A stretch of 64,000 nucleotides of DNA from Hydrogenovibrio crunogenus (GTDB lineage Bacteria > Pseudomonadota > Gammaproteobacteria > Thiomicrospirales > Thiomicrospiraceae): NCBI RefSeq assembly GCF_004786015.1, contig NZ_CP032096.1:434001-498000 (forward strand), in the 5' to 3' direction. The notes beneath the pieces were generated by a model that was not told where the DNA came from, searched no databases, and saw nothing but the letters and a program-made list of their open reading frames with translations. Numbering within the stretch: the stretch's first letter is position 1; each line of letters begins with the position of its first letter. Of the stretch, positions 44,394-55,093 are shown piece after piece. Position numbers and translations under genes: made by a program.

Positions 44394-44420
44394 AAAAAAA
44401 GCACTCGTTGAGTGCTTTTT
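44394..44420 (-). terminator. Terminator of purD, possibly bidirectional
   Basis: AAAGCACTC and GAGTGCTTT form a 9-bp stem with a three-base loop, with A and T runs on both sides. It lies 20 bp beyond the purD stop. Confidence 0.88.
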
Positions 44421-44440
44421 AAGTGAGAGGCGTTTTATCC

Positions 44441-45733
44441 TTAACTTAAGGATTCACGTTTAACGGCACGATGACCAATGTCAGTACGGTAATAAACCTC
44501 TTCCCAATGAATTTTTGAAACCCCTTCATAGGCACGTTTCTGAGCATCGGTAACATTTTCGCCTAGCGCGGTCACACAAAGAACGCGCCCTCCTGATGTA
44601 ACCAGTTGTCCTTGATCATTCAAACGGGTACCCGCATGGAAAACTTTAATATCCGTATTGTTGGCATCTTCAATGCCTTGGATGACATCTCCTTTACGGT
44701 ATTCATCAGGGTAGCCGCCAGCGGCTAAAACGACACCTAATGCAGGACGGGAATCCCATTTAGCGGTTACCGTGTCTAGTTTTTTATCCAATGCCGCTAA
44801 ACACAGTTCAGATAAGTCGGATTGTAAGCGCATCATGATAGGCTGAGTTTCAGGATCACCAAAGCGGCAGTTAAATTCAAGGACTTTCGGTGTCCCATCC
44901 GGTGCAATCATAATCCCGGCATATAAAAATCCAGTATAGGGTAGGCCGTCTTTAGCCATCCCATCAATGGTTGGACGAATGATCTCCTGCATAATGCGGT
45001 CATGGATTTTACGCGTCACCACTGGCGCAGGGGTATAAGCCCCCATACCGCCTGTATTTGGCCCGGTATCACCATTGTTTCGGGCTTTATGGTCTTGAGA
45101 AGTCGCCATAGGTAAGATGTTTTGACCATCTGCCATCACGATAAAACTGGCTTCTTCGCCGACTAGAAATTCTTCAATAACAACACGTGCACCAGCGTCC
45201 CCAAATTTATTACCTGCTAGCATATCTTCTACTGCGGCAATCGCTTCGGCATTGGTTTCAGCCAGGATAACGCCTTTACCTGCGGCTAAGCCATCGGCTT
45301 TAATGACAATTGGCGCGCCCATCTCTTTAATATAAGCCACTGCAGGCGGGATCTCTGTGAACACGGAGTAGGCGGCTGTTGGAATGTTGTGTTTCGCTAA
45401 AAAATCTTTAGAGAAAGCTTTAGATCCTTCCAGTTGCGCTGCTCCCTTGCTTGGACCAAAGCATTTTAGGCCTGCCGCTTCAAAAGCGTCAACCACACCA
45501 AGCACAAGAGGCACTTCCGGGCCAACAATGGTGAGTTCAATGGCATTGTTTTGAGCAAAATCTACCAGGCCTGGTAAGTCCTCAACGGCAATATCAACAT
45601 TTTCGATATTGTCTTCCAGTGCCGTTCCAGCGTTGCCAGGTGCAACAAATACTTTTGAAACCTTATCTGATTGAATGGTTTTCCACGCCAAAGCATGTTC
45701 GCGGCCACCGCTTCCAATAATGAGTACATTCAT
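44441..45733 (-). CDS. purD: PurD, phosphoribosylamine-glycine ligase (GAR synthetase)
   Basis: A 430-residue ATP-grasp enzyme of purine synthesis: N-terminus MNVLIIGSGGREHALAWK, VIKADGLAAGKGVILAE, and GPNTGGMGAYTPAPVV. Full length. It follows purH by 44 bp, the standard purH-purD order. A CCAGGCCTGG copy (45565-45574) encodes LPGLVD near residue 55. Confidence 0.98.
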   Translation of the reverse strand: MNVLIIGSGGREHALAWKTIQSDKVSKVFVAPGNAGTALEDNIENVDIAVEDLPGLVDFAQNNAIELTIVGPEVPLVLGVVDAFEAAGLKCFGPSKGAAQLEGSKAFSKDFLAKHNIPTAAYSVFTEIPPAVAYIKEMGAPIVIKADGLAAGKGVILAETNAEAIAAVEDMLAGNKFGDAGARVVIEEFLVGEEASFIVMADGQNILPMATSQDHKARNNGDTGPNTGGMGAYTPAPVVTRKIHDRIMQEIIRPTIDGMAKDGLPYTGFLYAGIMIAPDGTPKVLEFNCRFGDPETQPIMMRLQSDLSELCLAALDKKLDTVTAKWDSRPALGVVLAAGGYPDEYRKGDVIQGIEDANNTDIKVFHAGTRLNDQGQLVTSGGRVLCVTALGENVTDAQKRAYEGVSKIHWEEVYYRTDIGHRAVKRESLS

Positions 45734-45777
45734 GTGTTTTTCTCTCTTGTAAATCTATCGTATTTCAATCAGTGTAT

Positions 45778-47340
45778 TTAGTGTTTGAAGTGACGCATGC
45801 CAGTAAAGACCATCGCGATGCCGTGCTCATCCGCTGCATCAATCACTTCCTGATCTCGCATGGAGCCACCTGGATGTATTACAGCTGTGATGCCGGCTTC
45901 GGCTGCCGCATCAATGCCATCTCTGAAAGGGAAAAATGCATCGGAAGCCATCACTGAACCCGGCACTTCAAGACCTTCATCGGCTGCTTTAATGCCGGCA
46001 ATTTTCGCAGAATAAACGCGGCTCATTTGCCCCGCACCTACCCCAATGGTCATGCCGTCTTTTACATAAACAATGGCATTGGACTTAACGTATTTCGCTA
46101 CTTTCCAGGCAAATTGTAAATCCGCCATTTCTTTTTCACTCGGCGCACGCTTGGTTACCACCTTAAGCTCGTCTTCAGTAACCGAACCTAAGTCACGGTC
46201 TTGCACCAATAAACCGCCGGTAACCCGTTTGTAATCATAAGCCGGTTCTTGGATACCTAGATCTCCACACACCAGTAAACGGACATTTTGTTTGGCGGCA
46301 ATAACATTCTTTGCATCTTCTGATACATTCGGTGCGATGATGACTTCCACAAATTGACGATCAATAATGGCTTGAGCCGTTTCTTGATCCAATGCGCGGT
46401 TGAAAGCAATGATGCCTCCAAATGCTGACGTGGGATCGGTTTTGTACGCTCGATCATAAGCTTCAAAAACGTTTTGACCAACAGATACGCCACAAGGGTT
46501 AGCATGTTTAACAATGACACAAGCCGTTTCATCAAACGTTTTGACCAGCTCTAATGCTGCATCGGTGTCAGCAATGTTATTGAATGACAGAGCCTTACCT
46601 TGTAACTGTTTGGCGGTTGAAATAGACGCTTCCGTTGGGTTTCGCTCCGTATAGAAGGCCGCCGACTGGTGTGGATTTTCTCCATAACGCATTGATTGTT
46701 TTTTCACAAACTGAGTGTTGTATGTGCGCGGGAAAGTATCGTTTTTATCTTCGCTGAACATGGTTCCGAAGTAGTTTGAGATTGCCCCGTCATAGCGAGC
46801 CGTTTGCTCAAATGTCTTGATGGCTAAATCAAAACGGGTAGCATGAGACAGTTGGCCATTATTCGATTCCATTTCTTCTAGAATGCGAGCATAGTCTTGT
46901 GGATCTGTGACAACGGCAACATCTTTATGGTTTTTGGCCGCCGAGCGAAGCATTGTCGGCCCTCCAATATCAATGTTTTCAATGGCATCTTCTAATGAAC
47001 AATCCGGGTTGGCCACCGTGGCTTCGAAAGGATACAGATTAACCACCACCATATCGATAGGGTCAATACCATGTTCAGTCATAACGGCATCATCTGTACC
47101 ACGGCGACCCAGTAAACCGCCGTGGATTTTTGGATGAAGTGTTTTGACTCGACCATCCATCATTTCAGGGAAACCGGTGTATTCTGAAACCTCTGTGACA
47201 GGCAGACCTGCTTCAGAAAGAACCTTATAGGTTCCTCCTGTTGATAAGATGGCAACATCCATAGCGGTTAAAGATTTGGCAAACTCTAAAATGCCATTTT
47301 TATCTGAGACGCTAATCAGGGCGCGGCGAACAGGTTTCAT
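45778..47340 (-). CDS. purH: PurH, bifunctional AICAR transformylase/IMP cyclohydrolase
   Basis: A 520-residue bifunctional enzyme for the last two steps of IMP synthesis. The N-terminal cyclohydrolase (MGS-like) domain has [17 protein letters not shown] and [19 protein letters not shown]; the C-terminal transformylase has [11 protein letters not shown] and FPFRDGID...[14 protein letters not shown]. It follows fis by 61 bp and precedes purD. Confidence 0.98.
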   Translation of the reverse strand: MKPVRRALISVSDKNGILEFAKSLTAMDVAILSTGGTYKVLSEAGLPVTEVSEYTGFPEMMDGRVKTLHPKIHGGLLGRRGTDDAVMTEHGIDPIDMVVVNLYPFEATVANPDCSLEDAIENIDIGGPTMLRSAAKNHKDVAVVTDPQDYARILEEMESNNGQLSHATRFDLAIKTFEQTARYDGAISNYFGTMFSEDKNDTFPRTYNTQFVKKQSMRYGENPHQSAAFYTERNPTEASISTAKQLQGKALSFNNIADTDAALELVKTFDETACVIVKHANPCGVSVGQNVFEAYDRAYKTDPTSAFGGIIAFNRALDQETAQAIIDRQFVEVIIAPNVSEDAKNVIAAKQNVRLLVCGDLGIQEPAYDYKRVTGGLLVQDRDLGSVTEDELKVVTKRAPSEKEMADLQFAWKVAKYVKSNAIVYVKDGMTIGVGAGQMSRVYSAKIAGIKAADEGLEVPGSVMASDAFFPFRDGIDAAAEAGITAVIHPGGSMRDQEVIDAADEHGIAMVFTGMRHFKH

Positions 47341-47401
47341 AAGGGATTTCTCTCCAAAATTGGTTAGTCAGTAAAAAGGGTGCCTATTAAAGGCGAATTC
47401 G

Positions 47402-47665
47402 TTACGCAGGCGTTATTTTATAAAGCTGCATTTTTTTTCTTAAGGTATTTCGGTTAATACCTAATATTTCAGCTGATCGACTTTGATTGAACGCAGTTTC
47501 GTTTAAAACAAATTCGATGAGCGGACGCTCTACTTGGCTTATCACCATTTGATAAACATCACTCGGCACTTCACCTTCCAGTGTTTCAAAATAGTTTTTC
47601 AGCGTCATGGTGACATGGGTGCTGAGTGCTTGACTGGCTGGGTTATTATCAGATAGTAATGTCAT
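47402..47665 (-). CDS. fis: Fis, nucleoid-associated DNA-binding protein
   Basis: An 87-residue Fis: helical dimerisation region (LKNYFETLEGEVPSDVYQM) and C-terminal helix-turn-helix NQSRSAEILGINRNTLRKK. E. coli Fis has 98 residues; the shorter N-terminus is common outside enterics. The ATG overlaps the dusB stop by 4 bp (ATGA), the classical dusB-fis coupling. It controls chromosome structure and rRNA promoters. Confidence 0.96.
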   Translation of the reverse strand: MTLLSDNNPASQALSTHVTMTLKNYFETLEGEVPSDVYQMVISQVERPLIEFVLNETAFNQSRSAEILGINRNTLRKKMQLYKITPA

Positions 47666-48624
47666 AAAGTATCAAAGTAATGGTTGATTAAGTTGAGTTG
47701 TGCTTGAGTACTCTCAAGCCGATTAAATCTTTTTCTTAGCTCTGTACCGTTGGGAAGGTATTGGCTGTACCAGCCCAGATGCTTTCGAGCAATTTTATGG
47801 CCTAAATATTTACCATAAAGTGTTTCGAGTTCTGAAAAGTGTCGAGTCATCACTTGCTGAAATTCAGCCAAACTAGGAGGGGGCAAAAACTCCCCGGTTT
47901 CTAGAAAGTGTGCTATCTCTCTGAAAATCCAAGGATATCCTTGGGCGGCTCGACCAATCATAATGCCATCTGAACCTGTATATTTTAATACAAATTGAGC
48001 CTCTTTTGGGCTGCAAATATCACCGTTTGCAATAACTGGGATTTCAACCGCCTGTTTAACGGCTTTAATGGTGTCGTATTCGGCTTGGCCATTAAATTTA
48101 TCCACACGGGTGCGACCATGGATGGTAATGGCTTTTAAGCCGGAGTCTTGTGCCAGTTTGGCAATTTCAATGGCATTGATGTTATCCGCATCGGTTCCGG
48201 TTCGGATTTTAACCGTTACAGGAAGGTCAATTGCTTCGGTCAAACTTTTAAAAATATCGGCAACCAGTTCAGGTTGCCCCATTAAAGCAGAGCCAGCGGC
48301 CACATCACACACCTTTTTTGCTGGACACCCCATGTTGAGATCAATCATATCCGCTCCCTGGGATTGTTGCCATAATGCAGCGTCCACCAGCTCATCGGGT
48401 TGGGTGCCCAGCAATTGAACAATCCGGGGAGAAGTTTCTGTTTTATCCGCATGGCGCGTTGAAGATTTTGCCGATTCGCGTAATTGCTTTTTGGAAGCGA
48501 CCATTTCTGACACCGCATAACTGGCACCAGTCTCACGGCAGATATCTCGATAAATTCGGTCGGTAATACCTGCCATAGGCGCCAGTGCAATTGTGGGGGT
48601 GTCAGAATCAAATAAGGGCATCAT
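47662..48624 (-). CDS. dusB: DusB, tRNA-dihydrouridine synthase
   Basis: A 320-residue FMN-dependent TIM-barrel enzyme that reduces uridines in the tRNA D-loop. Motifs: LAPMAGITDRIYRDICR, IDLNMGCPAKKVC with the catalytic cysteine, TIHGRTRVDKFNG, and GSDGIMIGRAAQGYPWIF. It lies 11 bp after prmA and overlaps fis by 4 bp. Confidence 0.96.
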   Translation of the reverse strand: MMPLFDSDTPTIALAPMAGITDRIYRDICRETGASYAVSEMVASKKQLRESAKSSTRHADKTETSPRIVQLLGTQPDELVDAALWQQSQGADMIDLNMGCPAKKVCDVAAGSALMGQPELVADIFKSLTEAIDLPVTVKIRTGTDADNINAIEIAKLAQDSGLKAITIHGRTRVDKFNGQAEYDTIKAVKQAVEIPVIANGDICSPKEAQFVLKYTGSDGIMIGRAAQGYPWIFREIAHFLETGEFLPPPSLAEFQQVMTRHFSELETLYGKYLGHKIARKHLGWYSQYLPNGTELRKRFNRLESTQAQLNLINHYFDTL

Positions 48625-48635
48625 GTTGAAAGCAG

Positions 48636-49520
48636 TTAAGTCGCCGCTAGCTTTTTAAAGCTAAGTTGAGACCATTCATCCAAATCATTTTGAGCAATCA
48701 ATTCAAATCCTTGTTGCTGGTAAAAGCTAATCAAATCTGCTGCCTGGTTGCTTAATAAACCTGATAACACCAGCGTGGCATTTGGCTTCATCAAACGAAT
48801 AAATTCTGGTGCCAGTTCTTTGAGAGGCCCTGCAAGAATGTTAGCAATTAATAGGTCAACAGGATCGGAATGAAATTCTTTGACCAGTTTGAATTCAATA
48901 TCGGCCTCATTTCTATCCGCATTTTGTTGACTGGCGATAATCGCTTGTGGGTCAATATCGGTGCCTTTTACCTGTTTTGCGCCTAACTTTTCAGAGGCGA
49001 GTGCCAATACGCCTGAACCGCAACCATAGTCAATGACAGTTAAATCAGTAGGTGGGTTTTGGTCGAGCCAAGTAAGGCATAAAGCCGTGGTTGGGTGAGT
49101 CCCTGTCCCAAATGCCATCCCTGGGTCTAGCATGAGGTTAACTGCTTCGGGTTCAGGGATGTCACACCAACTGGGTATAATCCAGAGTCGTGAACCAAAC
49201 TGCATGGGTTGAAATTGATCCATCCAGGCTCGAATCCAGTCTTTGTCCTCAAGCGCTTCAATGCTATAGCACTCAGCTGGTATATCCGGTATTAAGGTTT
49301 CTAGTTGACTGATGATCGCTGGAATGTCGGTTTCGGCATCAAATAAACCGATGACTTTGGTTTGATTCCAAATAGGGGTTGTGCCAATTTCAGGTTCAAA
49401 AATGGGTTGGTCTTTTGCGTCTGCAAATGTGACGGATGCTGCATTTACTTCCATGAATGCATCTGATAGTGGTTCTGCAAGTGCTTCTGAAACCGTGGTG
49501 TTAATTTGAATCCAAGCCAT
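48636..49520 (-). CDS. prmA: PrmA, ribosomal protein L11 methyltransferase
   Basis: A 294-residue two-domain methyltransferase: an N-terminal L11-recognition domain and a class I SAM domain with LDPGMAFGTGTHPTTALCL, TVIDYGCGSGVLALASEKLG and LIANILAGPLKELAP. It trimethylates ribosomal protein L11. It follows accC by 95 bp, within the conserved accB-accC-prmA-dusB-fis series. Confidence 0.97.
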   Translation of the reverse strand: MAWIQINTTVSEALAEPLSDAFMEVNAASVTFADAKDQPIFEPEIGTTPIWNQTKVIGLFDAETDIPAIISQLETLIPDIPAECYSIEALEDKDWIRAWMDQFQPMQFGSRLWIIPSWCDIPEPEAVNLMLDPGMAFGTGTHPTTALCLTWLDQNPPTDLTVIDYGCGSGVLALASEKLGAKQVKGTDIDPQAIIASQQNADRNEADIEFKLVKEFHSDPVDLLIANILAGPLKELAPEFIRLMKPNATLVLSGLLSNQAADLISFYQQQGFELIAQNDLDEWSQLSFKKLAAT

Positions 49521-49615
49521 AAGGGTCCTTTAAACGTAAAAACCACGCGGCCGATAAATAGTTACATTATAGGCTCAACGTGGTTGATGTTAATGAGTTT
49601 GTGATGAACTAGAGT

Positions 49616-50965
49616 CTAAACGAGATGTTCCAATCGGTGTTCTAAATAATGGATATTTTGTTCACCTTCACAGAACCCAAAGTCATTCATGATTTCGCGT
49701 TGCATACGAATATTGGTTTCAATGCCTTGGATAATCAACTCATCCAAAGCAGTGTCCATACGTGCCACGGCTGAAGTACGGTCAGGGCCATAACAAATCA
49801 GTTTCCCTATCATTGAATCGTAGTGCGGCGGAACTGGGTAACCCGTATAAATATGAGAATCCCAACGAACGCCAATTCCACCGGCTAAGTGTAAACGTTC
49901 AATTTTACCTGGAGAAGGAATAAAGTTGTTCGATGGGTTTTCGGCATTGATACGACATTCAATGGCATGACCTCGAATGATGATATCTTCCTGCTTGATG
50001 CTTAGCGGTTTACCCATTGCAATTTCGATCTGAGCTTTTACTAAGTCCACGCCCGTGACTTGTTCCGTTACAGGGTGTTCTACTTGTAAACGGGTATTCA
50101 TTTCAATGAAATAAAACTCGCCGTTTTCATATAAAAATTCAAAGGTTCCCGCACCACGATAGCCGATTTCAATACAGGCGTTTACACAAGCTTGCCCGAT
50201 ACGGTTACGTTGTTCTTCTGTAATGCCCGGCGCAGGGGCTTCTTCAACCACCTTTTGATGACGACGCTGCATTGAGCAGTCACGCTCTCCTAGGTGAATG
50301 GCGTTGCCCAACCCATCGGCCAGTACTTGAATTTCAATGTGGCGCGGCGTTTCCAGAAATTTTTCCATATACACTTCTGGGTTACCAAAGAAGCTACCTG
50401 CTTCTGATTTAGTCAACTGAATTGACTTAATCAGGTTTGATTCGGTATGAACAACGCGCATACCGCGTCCACCACCACCACCGGAAGCTTTGATGATAAT
50501 TGGGTAGCCAATTTCTTTAGCCAGTTGTTTATTAGCTTCTTCATCGTCGCTTAATGGGCCGCCGGAGCCGGGAACGGTAGGAACACCTGCCGCCTTCATC
50601 GCACGGATAGCGGATACTTTGTCGCCCATAATGCGGATCGTTTCAGCCTTAGGCCCCATAAAAATAAATCCGCTTTCTTCAACGCGCTCGGCAAAGTCGG
50701 CATTTTCAGATAAGAAACCATACCCTGGGTGAATCGCTTCGGCATCCGTGATTTCAGCGGCTGAAATAATGGCTGGAATATTGAGGTAACTTTCAGAAGA
50801 CGGTGCAGGCCCAATACACACAGACTCATCTGCTAGCAAGACATGTTTTAGGTTAGCATCTGCTGTGGAGTGGACTGCGACCGTTTTGATGCCCATTTCT
50901 TTACAGGCTCTTAGCACGCGTAGTGCAATTTCTCCACGGTTGGCAATCAGAATTTTTTCAATCAT
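49616..50965 (-). CDS. accC: AccC, biotin carboxylase subunit of acetyl-CoA carboxylase
   Basis: A 449-residue ATP-grasp enzyme, the E. coli length. Motifs: [19 protein letters not shown], the glycine loop [14 protein letters not shown], and [20 protein letters not shown]. It carboxylates the biotin of AccB with bicarbonate and ATP. It follows accB by 12 bp. Confidence 0.98.
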   Translation of the reverse strand: MIEKILIANRGEIALRVLRACKEMGIKTVAVHSTADANLKHVLLADESVCIGPAPSSESYLNIPAIISAAEITDAEAIHPGYGFLSENADFAERVEESGFIFMGPKAETIRIMGDKVSAIRAMKAAGVPTVPGSGGPLSDDEEANKQLAKEIGYPIIIKASGGGGGRGMRVVHTESNLIKSIQLTKSEAGSFFGNPEVYMEKFLETPRHIEIQVLADGLGNAIHLGERDCSMQRRHQKVVEEAPAPGITEEQRNRIGQACVNACIEIGYRGAGTFEFLYENGEFYFIEMNTRLQVEHPVTEQVTGVDLVKAQIEIAMGKPLSIKQEDIIIRGHAIECRINAENPSNNFIPSPGKIERLHLAGGIGVRWDSHIYTGYPVPPHYDSMIGKLICYGPDRTSAVARMDTALDELIIQGIETNIRMQREIMNDFGFCEGEQNIHYLEHRLEHLV

Positions 50966-50977
50966 GCAGGTATCCTA

Positions 50978-51442
50978 TTATTCGATGATGAATAAAGCTT
51001 GACCGAACTCAACAGGTTCAGCGTTTTGAACAAGAATTTTCTTCACGGTTCCAGAAACATCTGCTTCAATTGGATTCATGATTTTCATCGCTTCAATAAT
51101 ACAAAGGGTGTCACCGGCTGAGACTTGGTCTCCCACGCTGACAAATGGACCCGCATCCGGAGAAGGTGAGGCATAAAAAGTCCCGACCATTGGAGATGGA
51201 ACGGTATGTCCTGTTTCTGCAGGAGCCGCAGGTGATTCCGCAGGTGCGGCAGATTGTTGTGGTGCAGCCGCAGCGGGTGCAGCTTCATAAGCCATTTGTG
51301 CTGGCGCTGCAGGCGCAGACATCATGACAGGCTCTTTGCTACGAGTGATGCGAATGTTGTGCTCACCTTCTTTAATTTCAATTTCAGCAACGTCAGACTG
51401 TTCTACAATTTCAATCAATTTACGAATTGAACGAATATCCAT
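50978..51442 (-). CDS. accB: AccB, biotin carboxyl carrier protein
   Basis: A 154-residue carrier: an N-terminal helical part, an Ala/Pro linker (residues about 43-78), and a biotinyl domain with the conserved site IIEAMKIMN, biotinylated Lys120. Subunit of acetyl-CoA carboxylase. It follows aroQ by 41 bp; aroQ-accB-accC is a standard order. Confidence 0.97.
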   Translation of the reverse strand: MDIRSIRKLIEIVEQSDVAEIEIKEGEHNIRITRSKEPVMMSAPAAPAQMAYEAAPAAAAPQQSAAPAESPAAPAETGHTVPSPMVGTFYASPSPDAGPFVSVGDQVSAGDTLCIIEAMKIMNPIEADVSGTVKKILVQNAEPVEFGQALFIIE

Positions 51443-51483
51443 GTTCTCTATTCCTCTTAAATAGTCGTTATTTAAATGTATTT

Positions 51484-51918
51484 TTATTTCAGTTTTTCAA
51501 CTGCGGCAGCCAGCGCGAGCTGATAGCCTATTGGACCCAGACCGGCAATCACGCCTTCAGCCAGGTCAGAAAAATATGAATGGGTTCGAAAAGCTTCTCT
51601 TTTGTGAATGTTAGATAAATGCACTTCAATAAAAGGAATCTTGACGGTCGATAAAGCATCCCGTATTGCAACACTGGTGTGTGTGAAAGCGGCAGGGTTG
51701 ATGATAATAAAATCAATATCTTCAATCGCGGTTTGGATGCGTTCCACTATTTCGTGCTCGGCATTACTCTGGAAGTTGTATAGACGTACTTCGTAATCAT
51801 CAGCAAGGGTTTCGAGTTCTTCAATAATGTCGCCTAAGGTTTGGCGGCCATAATGTTCAGGCTCTCTTTTGCCTAGCATATTGAGATTGGGACCATTGAT
51901 TACGAGAATGTTTGCCAT
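51484..51918 (-). CDS. aroQ: AroQ, type II 3-dehydroquinate dehydratase
   Basis: A 144-residue type II dehydroquinase: [18 protein letters not shown] at the N-terminus, [18 protein letters not shown], and [19 protein letters not shown]. The catalytic Tyr, His and Arg regions are present. It carries out the third step of the shikimate pathway. It begins the aroQ-accB-accC run; the 277 bp upstream hold its promoter and the dsbD terminator palindrome. Confidence 0.97.
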   Translation of the reverse strand: MANILVINGPNLNMLGKREPEHYGRQTLGDIIEELETLADDYEVRLYNFQSNAEHEIVERIQTAIEDIDFIIINPAAFTHTSVAIRDALSTVKIPFIEVHLSNIHKREAFRTHSYFSDLAEGVIAGLGPIGYQLALAAAVEKLK

Positions 51919-52144
51919 GAAAGTATCCTTGATGCATTTCAGCGGAGCTAATCATTAAATTGTTGAAAATTATACCTGAAAGTTAGCTTTAACGATATAG
52001 AAAGTTATAAAAAAGTCGTGAAAATTCGTGAAATGTTGCGAAGTTTAAATTAAATGAAAAAAACAGGGTTGAGTTCTTTAAAACGGCGTTTTTGTCATCA
52101 AGATGAGATAAAAAACGTATTGAAAGGTGGTGTTATCTAGAATG

Positions 52145-52168
52145 AAAACGGCCAGGCCTGGCCGTTTT
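52145..52168. repeat. Perfect 24-bp CCAGGCCTGG palindrome downstream of dsbD
   Basis: A perfect palindrome with core 52152-52161, A4 on one side and T4 on the other. It lies 28 bp beyond the dsbD stop and probably terminates it. No gene is seen in the rest of the 277-bp gap up to aroQ. Confidence 0.8.
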
Positions 52169-52195
52169 TCGTGACGTTTTTGATTAAAATAAATC

Positions 52196-54385
52196 TTATT
52201 GAAAAGCTTGATTGATATTCTGTGTAAAGTCAGCTGCTTTTTTGAAACCAACCACGCGTTGTGCTTTTTGTTCTTGTTGATGGTTAAAGAACAGAATAGC
52301 AGGGGGGCCGATGATGTTAAATGCTTTCATTAACTCTTTATCATTTGCATTATTGGCGGTCACATCGGCTTTTAAGAGGGTGACATTTGCCAATGCGCTC
52401 TGAACACCTGGATCGGAGAATGTGAATTTTTCCATTTCCTTACAACTGATGCACCAATCTGCATAGAAGTCGAGCATCACTGGATTCCCTTTGGCGACTT
52501 CTTGCTTCAGCTCCGCTAAGGTACGAATAGTCTTGAAGTTTAGATGTTCAGTCTGGCTGCTACTGCTGGTTCCGGATGACTGAAATACCGTTAACGGTTG
52601 CAAGACATTTTTGCTACCACCGGCCAAACCGATCAGTATTACCATACCGTAGATCAAAAAGATCACACCAATGGATTTTGCGAACTTATGCCAGCCGGAT
52701 TTGTCGCCAACCGGTTCCAGAGCTCCGAGATAAATAGCGGAACCGATCAGTAACGCCGCCCAGGCAAATAGAATTGTCCATTCGGGAAGGATTCTTTCGG
52801 CCATCCAAATGGCAACCCCGATCATCAGAACACCGAAGATGGCCTTAACGTTATCCATCCAGGCGCCAGCGCGAGGAAGGAGTTTCCCGGCGGACGTTCC
52901 TAATAACAATAGAGGCACGCCCATCCCCATGCTCATAGCAAATAAAGCGGTGCCGCCAAGAAGCGCATCGCCGGTTTGCCCGATGTAAATCAGGGCGCCG
53001 GCAAGAGGCGGTGCCACACAAGGGCCGACAATTAGAGCCGATAAGAACCCCATGATGGCGACACCCGTTAAGGTGCCGCCCTGTTGTTTATTAGATAAAT
53101 TCGTGATTTTGGATTGCAGGCCACTTGGTAGTTGTAGTTCATAGAAACCGAACATGGAGAAGGCCAAAGCAATGAAAATCAATGCAAAACTCCCAATAAT
53201 CCATGGATTTTGGAAAAGGACCTGGAGGTTTTCGCCAAAAATCCCTGCTAAAACCCCGGCAGCGGTATAGGTAACCGACATCGCCAGAACATAGACTAGA
53301 GACATGATGAAAGCTTTGCGCGTGGTGAGTTGATCTCCTTGTCCAACAATGATGCTGGAGAGGATTGGAATCATTGGAAAAACGCAAGGTGTTAAAGACA
53401 GTAATAGTCCAAACAAAAAGAAGGTGCCAATGACAATCCAAACCGAACTGTTTTGTAAGGTGCTGGTGATCTGGTCGGTTTCAGATAGATTTTCAGACGT
53501 CGTTGTTTGAGTCGGTAAGTTTGTGCTTGTTTGTTTGAAGTCACTGGCATTTACCGTCATCAGTTTTTTCGCGGGTGGGTAGCATACGCCAGATTCAGAT
53601 GAACAACCTTGATAGTGGATTTCTATTTCAGCAGCGCCGACAATATGATTCACTGGCAGAATGGCTTGGAAATCGCCATGATAAACTTGAACGTCACCAA
53701 ACACTGGATCATTTGTTTGTATGGCTTCAGGTAATTGAAGAGAACCGAGGGTGGCATTTCCTTGTTTAAGTAGGACTTTAATTTTATCCTTGTACAGGTG
53801 GTAGCCTTCAGCGACTCTAAAATCAAGCATTAGTTGATTGTTATCGTTGGGAGTCACCTGTAGCTGAAAAGCTTCATCTGCAGGCAGTAAGTCTGCTCCG
53901 GAACTGTCGATGATTAAGCTGTTTAAATCCGCAAGGGTATTGCCGTTGGTGTCTGCGGCGGCAGGCAGTTCAACCGTGACAGATTTCGTTTGCGGAGGAT
54001 AGCAAACGCCAAGTTTTTCAGCACACCCCTGGTATTTGATTGTTAAGTTTGCTTTCGTAACGCTTCCTGAATAGGGTTGTGTTACGGTTAGTTGGTGTTT
54101 AAACACATCGCTCTGGCCAAAGGCAGGATCATTTTTAGTAATGGCTTTAGGGTAATGTGGTGGACTGAGTTCTAAGTCTTCCGATTCGATTGAAATGCGT
54201 TTTTTGTATAAATAGTAATCGTCTGCAATTTTCCAGCTGATTTTGAATTGGCCATTCTCAACCTTAACCGGCTGTAAGGAAAAAGCTTGATCAACATCTA
54301 ATAACTCATCCGATGCGGCTACCGAATGGAATGTTAAAAATAACAATATCGTTAATAGATATTTAAAAAACGATGTGTTTCTCAT
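52196..54385 (-). CDS. dsbD: DsbD, thiol:disulfide interchange protein with a duplicated N-terminal domain
   Basis: A 729-residue protein, much longer than E. coli DsbD (565). A signal peptide (ending near TFHSVAA) is followed by two tandem DsbD-alpha-like domains: each has the catalytic loop, YQGCAEKLGVCYPP near residue 120 and YQGCSSESGVCYPP near residue 265, and each also has the preceding DDYYLYKKRI or EGYHLYKDKI strand. Then come eight membrane helices with the redox cysteines in LTPCVFPMIPILSS and IVGPCVAPPLAGAL, and a C-terminal thioredoxin domain with DWCISCKEME. It carries reducing power from cytoplasmic thioredoxin to the periplasm. The extra alpha domain may allow two partners to be served at once. 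Confidence 0.95.
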   Translation of the reverse strand: MRNTSFFKYLLTILLFLTFHSVAASDELLDVDQAFSLQPVKVENGQFKISWKIADDYYLYKKRISIESEDLELSPPHYPKAITKNDPAFGQSDVFKHQLTVTQPYSGSVTKANLTIKYQGCAEKLGVCYPPQTKSVTVELPAAADTNGNTLADLNSLIIDSSGADLLPADEAFQLQVTPNDNNQLMLDFRVAEGYHLYKDKIKVLLKQGNATLGSLQLPEAIQTNDPVFGDVQVYHGDFQAILPVNHIVGAAEIEIHYQGCSSESGVCYPPAKKLMTVNASDFKQTSTNLPTQTTTSENLSETDQITSTLQNSSVWIVIGTFFLFGLLLSLTPCVFPMIPILSSIIVGQGDQLTTRKAFIMSLVYVLAMSVTYTAAGVLAGIFGENLQVLFQNPWIIGSFALIFIALAFSMFGFYELQLPSGLQSKITNLSNKQQGGTLTGVAIMGFLSALIVGPCVAPPLAGALIYIGQTGDALLGGTALFAMSMGMGVPLLLLGTSAGKLLPRAGAWMDNVKAIFGVLMIGVAIWMAERILPEWTILFAWAALLIGSAIYLGALEPVGDKSGWHKFAKSIGVIFLIYGMVILIGLAGGSKNVLQPLTVFQSSGTSSSSQTEHLNFKTIRTLAELKQEVAKGNPVMLDFYADWCISCKEMEKFTFSDPGVQSALANVTLLKADVTANNANDKELMKAFNIIGPPAILFFNHQQEQKAQRVVGFKKAADFTQNINQAFQ

Positions 54386-54547
54386 TTATGTCCACCTTGA
54401 AAAAACAATTTAAAGACTTATGTAATAAGTTAATCACGATTTTAACGTAGAATCGCGTTAGGATGTTGTGCAAACTTTGTGTAAATGCTGACAATCAATT
54501 TTAAAGCAGAAACGCTTTATTTGAATTCAGTCTTAAAAGAGACCTTT

Positions 54548-55069
54548 ATGTTTAAAATTTTCTTCCTATTATTTTTATTTGTTCCTTTGGTGGAACTTTA
54601 TGTGTTGATTGAAGTTGGCAGTGAGATTGGGGCTTTACCTACTATTTTGTTAACCATTGTCACCGCGATTATCGGAGCCGCCTTAATGCGTCATCAAGGC
54701 GTTTCTACCATGCAAAAAGCACAGCTGAATATGGCGCAAGGGCAATTGCCGGCAGTAGAAATGATGGAAGGGGTGTTTATCTTTTTAGGTGGACTGATGC
54801 TTTTAATCCCGGGACTGATTACCGACGCAATCGGATTTTTATTGTTGATTCCACCAGTCAGACGTCTGTTCTCGAAAAAATTAATCGCTCAGCGTCAAAC
54901 GCAATACGCTCAATATAAAGGTCAGGTATATGAAACAGAGTGGACGGAACGTTCTTCAGATGGTCAGTCGATTCAGCATGTCAGGATTATTGAGTCGGGT
55001 GCGCCGGATAAAGAGTCGGATGTGATTGAAGGTGAGGTGCTGGACGATGATAAGAAGCCGAATCGCTGA
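54548..55069 (+). CDS. fxsA: FxsA family membrane protein
   Basis: A 173-residue protein with FxsA features: FKIFFLLFLFVPLVELYVLI at the N-terminus, a second helix LPTILLTIVTAIIGAALMR, and GLMLLIPGLITDAIGFLLLI with PPVRRLF. The hydrophilic C-terminus is longer than in E. coli. The ATG at 54548 fits the family; the frame is open 21 codons upstream, without support. In E. coli FxsA overproduction relieves phage T7 exclusion by F; the normal role is unknown. It ends 25 bp before a CCAGGCCTGG terminator palindrome. Confidence 0.9.
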   Translation: MFKIFFLLFLFVPLVELYVLIEVGSEIGALPTILLTIVTAIIGAALMRHQGVSTMQKAQLNMAQGQLPAVEMMEGVFIFLGGLMLLIPGLITDAIGFLLLIPPVRRLFSKKLIAQRQTQYAQYKGQVYETEWTERSSDGQSIQHVRIIESGAPDKESDVIEGEVLDDDKKPNR

Positions 55070-55093
55070 ATATAAGAATCAGTAATCTTGTAT

